Assembly: GCF_022549675.1 (NCBI RefSeq)
Contig: NZ_JAKZGR010000015.1
Span: 1-64,000, forward strand
DNA from: Belliella kenyensis
GTDB lineage: Bacteria > Bacteroidota > Bacteroidia > Cytophagales > Cyclobacteriaceae
Length of the DNA: 64,000 nucleotides
Direction: 5' to 3'
A model generated the notes under the pieces. It saw only the letters and a list, made by a program, of their open reading frames with translations, had not been told where the DNA came from and did not search any database. This document shows positions 27,461 to 36,042 of the stretch, piece after piece; position 1 is the first letter of the stretch, and every line of letters begins with the position of its first letter. The position numbers and the translations under genes are program-made.

Positions 27461-27819
27461 TTTGGAAAGGATACTTGAAAATATTTACATAAAGAAACCT
27501 TACCATTGAGCGAAATACTTACCTATTAATCAAAGTATTGATTTTGGTAAGCTCTGAGTAATCATGGATTTGGGTCAAAATCAACAAAAAACCAATGAAT
27601 TGATTCACATAATGAAAAGCATAAAGTATAATAAAAGCAATTTGATTTTATGCTTGCTTGCTTGTGACATCAATTCATTGGCGAAATCATTTGATACTGG
27701 TAAATATCGATGAATATCAAAACTGAATTAAATCGATATTTTTTACATTCACCTATAAAGTTGAGTCTTTACCAGGAAAACCAAAGAGACATTTATACTT
27801 TATGCTTCAAAGAGTAAAA
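27461..27819. other. Non-coding gap with a long imperfect palindrome and a weak terminator
   Basis: The 359-base gap between the patatin gene and a convergent secreted-protein gene holds two structures. An imperfect hairpin spans 27592-27681: outer arms CCAATGAATTGAT and ATCAATTCATTGG pair exactly, and inner arms AAGCATAAA and a TTTATGCTT segment extend it. A second hairpin pairs AAATATCGA (27702-27710) with TCGATATTT (27733-27741) followed by Ts, a possible terminator. A TGCT/CTTG microrepeat lies inside the first. Confidence 0.5.
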
Positions 27820-28611
27820 TCACCTCACAGCACCTTCAAGTCTAGCGAGGTATACCCATTTTTGATCTCTGGACTTTAGACCTGTTTCTATTTTTTCTTT
27901 TTCTTCAGCTGTAGATTCCATATCCTCATATTCCTGTGCATTAAAGAACTGAACGTAATCTTTGTACAGGTTCATAGTGAGGTGTGTGGATTTGGCCTCA
28001 CTACCAAATGGCAAGGCAGTTCTTAATAGAACCCAACTACCCATTAGCCCTTTTTCAATTTTACTTTGATGAATAGGGAGAAAAACATTCTTCTCAGCAG
28101 TCTCATATTCCTGAAAATTATTTTCTACAGCTTTCATCAGGTCAAACGACGCCAAAGCTCCATTTTTATATTTGAAGTCGTCCTTGCTATTAGCAATCTG
28201 TCTCATGTAAAAGCGCTGAGTTAGGTCAAAGACACTTTGAGATTTTTTGATCATTTCTTTGATTTGATTTTCATTCATATGGGGAGAACCTATTCTTCCA
28301 TATTTGATCAAATCATCATTTGCTATACCATCCATCATCTTCACTGGGTCATCGTAGTATGTGACAGTGATATATTGAAACTCCCCTAGCTCTGCACCAG
28401 ACTGTATGACCCAGAAGTCCCATCCAGTGATTTTTTTATCGTTAATTGCCGATTGATACACTTTTTCCATAAAATCCTTGAAAGTTATGAAATCATACAT
28501 CTCTGATGACTCTACTTTAATGAATTCAAAAACTAAATATTTGTTTTGTTGGGCCAATGATGTCAAATTGAAAATCGGCACAAAAACGATAATCATGAGT
28601 AACTTTTTCAT
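27820..28611 (-). CDS. Secreted protein of unknown function
   Basis: The 263-residue product has a clear Sec signal peptide (MKKLLMIIVFVPIFNLTSLAQQ, cut near residue 21) and no lipobox, so it is likely periplasmic or secreted. The mature part is acidic and alpha/beta in character, with YLVFEFIKVESSEMYDF and a VTYYDDPVKMMDGI segment that recall dimeric alpha-beta-barrel (stress or NIPSNAP-like) folds. This is only an impression. No motif gives a function. It is a single gene facing the patatin gene. Confidence 0.65.
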   Translation of the reverse strand: MKKLLMIIVFVPIFNLTSLAQQNKYLVFEFIKVESSEMYDFITFKDFMEKVYQSAINDKKITGWDFWVIQSGAELGEFQYITVTYYDDPVKMMDGIANDDLIKYGRIGSPHMNENQIKEMIKKSQSVFDLTQRFYMRQIANSKDDFKYKNGALASFDLMKAVENNFQEYETAEKNVFLPIHQSKIEKGLMGSWVLLRTALPFGSEAKSTHLTMNLYKDYVQFFNAQEYEDMESTAEEKEKIETGLKSRDQKWVYLARLEGAVR

Positions 28612-28823
28612 AATATGGCATTTTGGGTTAAAGATTGTTTATTCAATATCTAAAATTTAAGCATAATATTTTTTATTTAATAAATTTACCCATATTTTAA
28701 CCAAGTTATTTTTCTGAAATTCAGAACATTGTCATTAAAACCAAAAGACAAAGTATTATCTCCAAGAGTTAGGAAAAGTTCACCACATTGTTTAATTTTT
28801 ATAAAAATTTAACCTGTACACAT

Positions 28824-29948
28824 ATGAAAGTATCGAGGAGAGATTGGTTAAAATTGACTTCCATGAGTACTGGATTGGCTTTGGTCGGAAAAGCTAAACC
28901 ATTATTTGGGATTACGAACGAAGAGAGTTCCAAATTCAATCCCCGTCCATTAGAAGCAGTAATCAAATTAGGCTCAAATGAAAACCCCTATGGCCCCTCG
29001 GCACTAGTGAAGGAAAAAATGATTGCTGGATTTGAAAACTGTTGTAGGTATCCCTGGGCATACACCAAGTCACTTGCCGAAATGATCGCAACCAAAGAAG
29101 GAGTAAGTCCAGAGCATGTTGTATTGACAGCAGGCTCTACAGAGGGATTGAAAATTGCAGGATTGACTTATGCATCAAATGGTGGCGAAATTATCTCTGG
29201 CTTGCCGACATTCCTATCCTTGATGAATTATGCAGAGATCTGGGGTGCATCGATCAACTGGGTACCACTAGACGATGAAATGCAATTTGATTTAGAAGAA
29301 ATGGCCAATCGAATAACTGAAAAGACTAAATTGGTTTTCCTCTGCAATCCCAATAACCCAACAGGCAGATTACTTCCAGCGAAACGTGTAAAGGATTTTT
29401 GTTAATCAGTTTGCTCCAAAACCATGGTTTTCAGTGATGAGGCTTATTATGACTATATAGAAGAAGAAAACTATCCTTCTATGGTAGAACTAGTCAAGGA
29501 AGGTAAAAATGTGATCGTTTCAAAAACTTTATCTAAAATCTATGGATTGGCAGGAATAAGAATTGGGTATTTGATTGCCAAACCTGAAATCGCAAAAATG
29601 CTCTCTGATAGAATGGTTGCAAACCTCAACATGTTAGCGATAGATGCTGCCAAAGCCGCTCTGGAGGATGAGGATTTCTACAAATTCAGTTTAGAAAAAA
29701 ACTTGCAAGCAAGAAAAATGATCGAAACCACCTTAAGGGAACTGAAACTTGAATATTTACCTTCCCAAGCAAATTTTGTTTTCTTTGATTCAAAACAACC
29801 AGTTTCATCTTTGGCAGAAAAATTGATGAGTAAAAGCATTATTGTCGGACGGCCATTTCCTCCCTTTGATAACTGGTGTAGAATAAGTACAGGTACCATA
29901 GAAGAAGTTAGCATCTTTAATGATGCCATGATCTCGATATATGGTTGA
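28824..29948 (+). pseudogene. Tat-exported HisC-like aminotransferase, frameshifted
   Basis: A PLP-dependent aminotransferase of the histidinol-phosphate aminotransferase family with an N-terminal twin-arginine signal (VSRRDWLKLTS). The first frame runs from 28824 to a stop at 29403-29405. The rest continues in another frame to 29948, and carries the PLP-lysine motif SKTLSKIYGLAGIRIGY. Removing one T from the run at 29396-29400 restores ...KRVKDFVNQFAPKTMVFSDEAYYDY..., joining both halves into one protein of about 374 residues. An extra T after the Gly/Val codon would also fit. It is either a recent inactivation, a phase-variable run or a sequencing error. Start 28824 is chosen because the signal motif begins there. 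Confidence 0.85.
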
Positions 29949-29999
29949 TCACTATCACTCCAAACACCTTTTCAATCAAACTAGTATATTTTATTACTT

Positions 30000-30563
30000 A
30001 TGGCCCTTGATAGACAGTTATTATTATCCAATGAGACCATCTTGCTCAGACCTATAGAAGAGAAAGATAAAGCAGAACTTCAAGAAATATGTCAAAATGA
30101 AAATCTTTGGAAATATTTCACACAAGATTTATCTGTATTTGAAGAATTAGAAAAGTGGATGAATCCGGCTTTAGCCGGCGAAAGATTACAATTAATGATC
30201 ATAGATAATTCTTCTGGTAAGATCTTGGGTTCTTCTGGTTTTGGTAATTATTCTTTGAGAGATGAAAGAGTTGAAGTAGGCTGGACTTGGATCATAAGTT
30301 CCCATCATGGAACAGGACTTAATGATGAGGTCAAAGGCTTGATGTTGAATTATGCATTCGAAGTATTGAAAGTAAAAAGAGTAGAGTTCAAGACCGATGT
30401 ATTGAATATGGCTGCTAGAAAAGCTCTCAAAAATCTTGGGGCAATTGAAGAAGGCGTATTGAGAAGCCATACCCTTATGACTAAAGGAAGAAGAAGGGAT
30501 ACCATTTACTACAGCATTTTGATAGAAGAATGGCCCCATGTAAAAAGAGAAAATGACTGGTAA
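30000..30563 (+). CDS. GNAT-family N-acetyltransferase (RimJ/RimL-like)
   Basis: The 187-residue protein has the GNAT acyl-CoA fold: LLRPIEEKDKAELQEI at the N-terminus, then a VEVGWTWI strand, then GTGLNDEVKGLMLNYAFEVLKVKRVEFKTDVLNMAARKALKNLG, the usual helix-strand-NxxA-L.G region of RimJ/RimL enzymes. These acetylate ribosomal protein N-termini or small amines; the substrate here is unknown. It begins 51 bases after the aminotransferase stop and is followed 12 bases later by a small membrane protein, likely in the same transcript. Confidence 0.85.
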   Translation: MALDRQLLLSNETILLRPIEEKDKAELQEICQNENLWKYFTQDLSVFEELEKWMNPALAGERLQLMIIDNSSGKILGSSGFGNYSLRDERVEVGWTWIISSHHGTGLNDEVKGLMLNYAFEVLKVKRVEFKTDVLNMAARKALKNLGAIEEGVLRSHTLMTKGRRRDTIYYSILIEEWPHVKRENDW

Positions 30564-30575
30564 AATTTAAAAAAT

Positions 30576-30995
30576 ATGATAGACAATATTCTCAAAATTG
30601 AAAAACTTGCAAAACTAGCGCTAAGAATTGGCCTAGCGATTTACTTCTTATATTTTGGTAGTATGAACCTATGGAGTGCATTGAGCACTACTCAAACAAA
30701 TAGCGGATGGGGAATTCTTATTTTTATCATTTCGCTTATTACTGCTGTACTTCTTTTGACACATTTCAAAGCTCCAAAGCTAGCAGCTCTAGGAGGAGCA
30801 ATTGCAGCAGTGAGTTTTTTGGTAATCGTGGTGGTGCTTGCTATTATTGAAATACAGCAACAGGCCATGCCTCAAATGATCATATTGAGGGTACTGAAAG
30901 ATCTAATTCTTGCAATCGCTTCTATCATACTTTTGGGTGAATCATTGAAGGAAATGGTTCGAGAGAGAATCACCAAACCATTTCCAGTTAGATAA
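30576..30995 (+). CDS. Small membrane protein of unknown function
   Basis: The 139-residue product has four predicted transmembrane segments (about 14-34, 46-63, 68-92, 98-122) and short loops, with a basic C-terminus (VRERITKPFPVR). The topology resembles DoxX-like proteins but no DoxX motif is clear. It starts 12 bases after the GNAT gene, so is likely co-transcribed. No function can be given. Confidence 0.7.
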   Translation: MIDNILKIEKLAKLALRIGLAIYFLYFGSMNLWSALSTTQTNSGWGILIFIISLITAVLLLTHFKAPKLAALGGAIAAVSFLVIVVVLAIIEIQQQAMPQMIILRVLKDLILAIASIILLGESLKEMVRERITKPFPVR

Positions 30996-31069
30996 TCCCA
31001 CCTTTTTACAGGTAAGCAAGTTTGAAGAATATTGCTTCTTCTAAAATAACAGATCATCACATATACTTT

Positions 31070-33826
31070 TTATGAGTCACGCTTGCCAAAGCTTCGTAAA
31101 TTATAAGTAAGGCTGAGCATGACAAATCTTGTCAATACGTTTGTTCTTTGATCTTCTATGAAGACATCTGTTACCTGTCTGTTAATACTGGTATTTTGAT
31201 TGAGTAGATCAAATACAGTTACTTTAGCTTCAAGTTTTTCTTTTGCACCAAATCTATACCCCATATCTGCATTCATCAAAATCACTGTACGATCAAAGCC
31301 CTCTCCAAGTCCTTCAAAAATCAAATGATTCACATTGGAGCTTACAAAAAAACCACCTAAGGGCTGCCAATAAAAATCAAATCTAGTGTTTTGCGTATAA
31401 AAATTATTGTCTAAGGATGTTTGAATGGTGCTTTTGACCGTGTTGAAGCTTCCCTCTGTAGAAAGATTGAAATCTAGTCTTTCGCTTACATTACTGCTGA
31501 TACCTAGACCAGGTGAGACAGCCAGATTCCTATTTACATTCAATTCACCATTGATGATTCCTGGTCTATTTACATAATTTGCCCTAGTACTTAAGTTCAA
31601 ATTACTCTTGATAGCGGAAATAGGAAAGCCATAAGACACATATGACCTGGCATCCCAATATCCATCTAGATTTACAGGTTTGTTGAATTGTCCACCTTGC
31701 CTCAAGAGCACTTCTCCTCCAATTAAGGTATCCGCCGAGGCTACAAGTGTGGAGTTGCCCAAATAATTATTCCGTTTTGATCCTGATACAAACATAAAGA
31801 AGGAACGTGAAGTCTCAGTATCAATGTTTCGGATTCTCGCAAATACCCTATGCTCATATTCTTGAACCAAATCAGCATTTCCAGAAAATATTTGGATTGG
31901 ATTTCTATTGTCTATCACTTCTTGAAGTTGTCTGATAGAAGGCGCATCTGTTCTGGTTCTATAGTCTAGTCTAATATTTGTTTTGGCAGACGCATTATAA
32001 TTCACCACAGCTCGTGGAATTACATTTCTAAAAGTCCTCTTGGTATTTTCAAATCCAGGGAATATCCTGTCGCTATCCAAATTTGAAACTTCATAATCCA
32101 CTGACGTAAATATCCTGAATTTCTCATTATTGAATCTGTATCCTACACCGCTTTGCTGCTGTAGGTAGGAATTCTCAAAAGTATTAGATAATGCTGAGTC
32201 AAGCTGAAAAACGGTGGCCTCTGCCAATCGCTGTCTTACCTCCTGTTTTGTATCCCCGAGATCATTACCAATTCTGTATTGAAGTCTCAATTGTGATTTT
32301 TCTGAAATTGGTTCATTAAAATCAAAACTAACACGATAATTGAAGTTATTAGAATTGAATGTAGTATTTTGTATCAGGCTGTCTATAGCAGCCGTTTCGA
32401 AATCAGTATTGACTGAAGTCAAATTAGCTATTCTTTCATTGCTGTTCAATCTAGTAGTAGCACTTGTAGAAAGTACTCTTCCAGGCTTATTAAATTTGAA
32501 TCTGTAGGTAAAATCATTATCAAAACTAAACCACTGATTGGTTCCTACGGTGATATTTTCTATTTCATTGATCGGATTGTTCTGTGCTACAAGATTTTGA
32601 GCAACTGTAGAATTGGTGAATTCCCTTATTTGTGTATTGAATCTAGGTCTCCAAATGATGGCATGTTTATCTGAGATATCATAATCCAATCTTAAATCCA
32701 GTCTATGCCTTTGACTATGACTGATGTCATTTGTTTCTTGGTTGTACAGTTGAAGGCTATCACTCGGTAATACATAAGTTCTGGAAGACACACGGCTCAA
32801 GGTATTCCTATTGTCGTTGAAAAAATACGAACCGGTGATTTTAGCTTTTCCTTGATCAAACTTATCTGAGAAATTGAATCCTGCGGCATTTGTGACTGTA
32901 ATACCAGGTCTTTCCCAAGTCTGAAGCGGGTTTCCACCCCTTCCTCCCCCACCAGCTTGACCCCCATCTTCCCCAAAAGCACCTGCAAGATCATCAGAAG
33001 AGAAGTTTTGTTGGTTGATATTATTGGTAAGTCCTAGTACAGTAGTCCTTCTGGAACCTTTGAAAAAATTGAGTGCTCCACTCCCTAGGTAGTTATTATT
33101 TGAACCATAGCCAGCTGTCAATCTACCAAACATTCCTGATTTCACCTCTTTTTTGGTGATTATATTGATAGTCTTTGTGGTGTTTCCATCATCGAATCCT
33201 GTCAATACAGCTTGGTCACTTCTTTGATCCAAAAACTCTATTTTGTCTATGATCTCTACAGGTATATTAGCCATGGCCATAGCAGGATTGTCTCCAAAGA
33301 ATGGCTCACCGTCTACTAGCACCCTACCCACTACTTCTCCTTGAACTTCTATCGTCCCACCTCGCATGACTACACCAGGCATTTTTCTCACCAATTCGTC
33401 AGCATTGGCTTGGGGTCTTGTTTTAAAAGCATTGGCATTGAATGCTACAGTATCACCTTTGACCTCGCCCGTTAGGACTTGAGCTCTAATCTCAAAAGTC
33501 TCCAATAACTGACCATCTTCCGCAATTTCTATATCACCTACACTGTTGTTTTCTATTTTATCTATTTCGATCACATTTGTGCTGTACCCTACAAAAGATA
33601 TTTCTAGATTGAATATGCTGACATTTGGTTTTTGGAATGAAAATTTTCCATTTCCATCTGTGAAGGTGGATTGGAGAGTTTCACCATTGATAGTTTTGAT
33701 AAAGACATAGGCTCCAGGAAGTGATTCTTTTGTCTCCTGATCAAGTACTCTACCTGAAATAGACTGGGCATACAGACTTGCAGCACATAGCAGCATAAAT
33801 ACAAACAGGAAAGCTGTTCTAAGCAT
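31070..33826 (-). CDS. TonB-dependent-receptor-like outer-membrane protein
   Basis: The 918-residue protein has a signal peptide (cut after about ASLYAQ), a carboxypeptidase-regulatory-like domain (about 24-105: ISGRVLDQETKESLPGAYVFI), a plug-like region (RPQANADELVRKMPGVVMRGGTIEVQGEVVGRVLVDG) and a large beta-barrel of the OMP_b-brl_3 type ending MLSLTYNLRSFGKRDS. A glycine-rich loop (GGQAGGGGRGG) lies near residue 290. There is no SusD partner, so it is not a classical SusC. It may be an outer-membrane transporter or an insertase-like receptor. It is a single gene. Confidence 0.82.
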   Translation of the reverse strand: MLRTAFLFVFMLLCAASLYAQSISGRVLDQETKESLPGAYVFIKTINGETLQSTFTDGNGKFSFQKPNVSIFNLEISFVGYSTNVIEIDKIENNSVGDIEIAEDGQLLETFEIRAQVLTGEVKGDTVAFNANAFKTRPQANADELVRKMPGVVMRGGTIEVQGEVVGRVLVDGEPFFGDNPAMAMANIPVEIIDKIEFLDQRSDQAVLTGFDDGNTTKTINIITKKEVKSGMFGRLTAGYGSNNNYLGSGALNFFKGSRRTTVLGLTNNINQQNFSSDDLAGAFGEDGGQAGGGGRGGNPLQTWERPGITVTNAAGFNFSDKFDQGKAKITGSYFFNDNRNTLSRVSSRTYVLPSDSLQLYNQETNDISHSQRHRLDLRLDYDISDKHAIIWRPRFNTQIREFTNSTVAQNLVAQNNPINEIENITVGTNQWFSFDNDFTYRFKFNKPGRVLSTSATTRLNSNERIANLTSVNTDFETAAIDSLIQNTTFNSNNFNYRVSFDFNEPISEKSQLRLQYRIGNDLGDTKQEVRQRLAEATVFQLDSALSNTFENSYLQQQSGVGYRFNNEKFRIFTSVDYEVSNLDSDRIFPGFENTKRTFRNVIPRAVVNYNASAKTNIRLDYRTRTDAPSIRQLQEVIDNRNPIQIFSGNADLVQEYEHRVFARIRNIDTETSRSFFMFVSGSKRNNYLGNSTLVASADTLIGGEVLLRQGGQFNKPVNLDGYWDARSYVSYGFPISAIKSNLNLSTRANYVNRPGIINGELNVNRNLAVSPGLGISSNVSERLDFNLSTEGSFNTVKSTIQTSLDNNFYTQNTRFDFYWQPLGGFFVSSNVNHLIFEGLGEGFDRTVILMNADMGYRFGAKEKLEAKVTVFDLLNQNTSINRQVTDVFIEDQRTNVLTRFVMLSLTYNLRSFGKRDS

Positions 33827-34094
33827 TATTTCAGAAAATTTAATAGGTTCAAGGTTAATTGTAGTATTGTAGATAGTATAACAAAATTAAACGTAGCACA
33901 AGCCTCAATCAAACCACTAGTCAAATATCAACCATGAGTTCCACGCTTTGTTTTGCAGGGATAAAAGAAAAGATGAGTGGTTTAAAAAGCTTTTAAATTT
34001 GAACAAATGTATTTTCGGAGGCATTAAATTATCTCAATAAAAAGTATAAATTTACCGATTGTAATACTTTCAGTTTTCTCCTAAAATTAATCAC

Positions 34095-34571
34095 ATGAAA
34101 AATCAACAAAACACAATAGGTATATTCATTCTATTCAGCTTTTTCTTATTGGGCAGTTGTCAGCAATCTACACAATCCGAAGTGATTGTAGTGGATGATG
34201 AAGTATTTGAGGGTGAAGACTTGGGACAGGGATTTATTGACCATCACAATGCATTAAATTCTCTTGATTACATGGGAGTCTATAAGGGAGTTTTACCTTG
34301 TGCTGATTGCGAAGGAATCGAGACTATAATTGAATTAGAAAGTGGGAATTCTTACGTCAAAAAGACAATCTATCTTGGTAAAAAGGATCAACAAGTGATT
34401 GAATCTAGTGGGACTTTTTCATGGCTGGAAGACGGGAACACCATAATTCTCGAAACAGAAGACGAACCAAATAAATACCTAGTTGGAGAAAATGTACTTT
34501 TCCATTTAGATATGGATGGTAATAGGATCACAGGTGAATTAGCTGACAATTATCGTTTGGTCAAAGAGTAA
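34095..34571 (+). CDS. NlpE-like lipoprotein
   Basis: The 158-residue lipoprotein has a lipobox (FLLGSC, about residue 23). The mature C-terminal part resembles the NlpE N-terminal domain, with the diagnostic YKGVLPCADCEGIETIIEL segment carrying the CxxC pair. NlpE senses copper and outer-membrane stress in E. coli and signals to Cpx, but many Bacteroidota homologues have no Cpx system, so stress or metal binding is only a suggestion. No neighbouring copper genes are present. Confidence 0.78.
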   Translation: MKNQQNTIGIFILFSFFLLGSCQQSTQSEVIVVDDEVFEGEDLGQGFIDHHNALNSLDYMGVYKGVLPCADCEGIETIIELESGNSYVKKTIYLGKKDQQVIESSGTFSWLEDGNTIILETEDEPNKYLVGENVLFHLDMDGNRITGELADNYRLVKE

Positions 34572-34945
34572 AAAATCGACACATCTTCTAATATCATATG
34601 TATAAAATCTTCTAGAAGAATAATAATATACGCTTCAGTTTCCTTGAAATAGATTCTAAGACCATTAGCATCGCCTATCCTCAATTCATGAATCTCTTCC
34701 CCTACCAAGCATATCTAAATCCTTGTCTTGTCTCTCTTCTCGCCACTAATCTCTCTGTTTCGCATACCGACTCAAGCTACTTGCTTCATATCTCAAGTCT
34801 CCTAAGACCGCTCCTAGATTGAATGTACATGATACTTGGTACATGGTACTTAGTACATGGTACCAGGTACTTGGTACTTAGTACTTAGTACTTAGTACTT
34901 AGTACATGGTGCCTGGCACTTTGTACTTTACATTTAATTCTTCCT
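34572..34945. repeat. Intergenic element A: pyrimidine-rich block and 15-unit heptamer array
   Basis: No gene lies here. A pyrimidine-rich segment (about 34720-34815, CTTGTCTCTCTTCTCGCC and similar) leads into TAGATTGAAT (34815-34824). One base later comes an array of 15 heptamers in perfect phase, 34826-34930: TACATGA, TACTTGG, TACATGG, TACTTAG and so on, with four identical TACTTAG units at 34875-34902. It ends 16 bases before the stop of the minus-strand kynA gene. A second copy of this layout lies at 40941-41014. Confidence 0.9.
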
Positions 34946-35923
34946 CTATTCCCTTATATTTCCAATATCTTCTCCAAAAATCTCCTTTACGACCCAGCCT
35001 TTACCCCAGTCATTCATTTCATCTTCTGTCCATAGTTCTGGAAAAAATATTACTTTTTGGAATCTAGGTGGTAAGTATTTTTGCCAGTTTGTGCCTCCTG
35101 TGGCAGCTATATCCTGTGGGTCTTTTTGAAGATACCTAACAGCAGATTTATAATGTGCCAAGGGCCAAAACACATTTGCTTTCAAATCCAATTGTTTCAT
35201 CAAATCAATAAGCGCTTGATCTCTATCTTGGCAATATTCAAACTTCTTCCAAATATTTTTAGTACTAAAATCTGCTATCAAGTCCTTGAGCATTTTACCG
35301 TACTTTTCTTCAAATGACTTAAGTGTCAGGGTCTTTTCACCAGTAGCCAACTCTATGGCTCCTTGCTGCCAATAAAGCATCTGAAACTGATCCTCAGCCG
35401 AATGAGAGGAACTTTCGAGGTTTCTCTTTTCAACGTGAAGAAGGTTTTTTACATCAGTAGCCATGATTTCGATCACTCTAAATTGAGCACTTTGGAATCC
35501 TGAAGAAGGTAATAAAGACATCCGAAATTTTAAAAATTGCTCTTTTTCCATTCCTTTCCACATCACAGCAAAAGAGGAAATCAAATGATCAAAATACATA
35601 ATCACGCGCTCAAGTCGCTGAGTAAAAAATTTATTCTCAATGGCATCCCGATCGGCGATTTGTTCCAATTCCCAGATGATCAATTTGAAGTAGAGCTCTG
35701 TGATTTGATGATAGATGATGAATATTTTCTCATCCTTGAAAGAAGTCTTAGGCTGCTGTAAAGAGAGTAAGACGTCTAAGTTGATATAATCCCAGTAAGT
35801 CAAATAATCCGCATACAATAGGCCTTCAAGGTAAGAAGTCAAATCTTGTCCAGAAGCTTTGAATTTTTCTTGAAGTAGCTCTATTTTATCTAAAACGTCT
35901 TTTCGATCAGGAACTGGGCTCAT
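34946..35923 (-). CDS. kynA: Tryptophan 2,3-dioxygenase
   Basis: Heme enzyme that opens the indole ring of tryptophan to N-formylkynurenine, the first step of the kynurenine pathway. The 325-residue sequence shows LTYWDYINLDVLLSLQ, FIIYHQITELYFKLIIWEL with the tryptophan-dioxygenase core, and a late GGTNWQKYLPPRFQKVIFFPELW block, typical of the family. The start at 35923 is 119 bases from the divergent glutaryl-CoA dehydrogenase gene. Downstream is the heptamer array. The rest of the kynurenine pathway is not in this window. Confidence 0.95.
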   Translation of the reverse strand: MSPVPDRKDVLDKIELLQEKFKASGQDLTSYLEGLLYADYLTYWDYINLDVLLSLQQPKTSFKDEKIFIIYHQITELYFKLIIWELEQIADRDAIENKFFTQRLERVIMYFDHLISSFAVMWKGMEKEQFLKFRMSLLPSSGFQSAQFRVIEIMATDVKNLLHVEKRNLESSSHSAEDQFQMLYWQQGAIELATGEKTLTLKSFEEKYGKMLKDLIADFSTKNIWKKFEYCQDRDQALIDLMKQLDLKANVFWPLAHYKSAVRYLQKDPQDIAATGGTNWQKYLPPRFQKVIFFPELWTEDEMNDWGKGWVVKEIFGEDIGNIRE

Positions 35924-35963
35924 GTGCTAAAATTTTATCAATTAAGGTAGTTTTTTATCTTGC

Positions 35964-35987
35964 TTCTTGCTTAATTCATGGCAAGAA
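35964..35987. promoter_or_regulatory. Candidate operator between kynA and gcdH
   Basis: TTCTTGC (35964-35970) and GCAAGAA (35981-35987) are a perfect inverted repeat with a ten-base spacer, in the 119-base gap between the divergent kynA and gcdH genes. It has the shape of a dimeric regulator site that could control both. Confidence 0.4.
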
Positions 35988-36042
35988 TGGTGCATTAGCT
36001 ATGGCAAAAATCCATTATAATTAGCATAAAACCAAAATAGAT

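Noticed and set aside
28788-29948. Two separate aminotransferase genes
   Set aside because: Both pieces belong to one enzyme and join when one T is removed; they are better seen as one broken gene.
34826-34930. CRISPR array
   Set aside because: Units are seven bases with no spacers and no cas genes are nearby.
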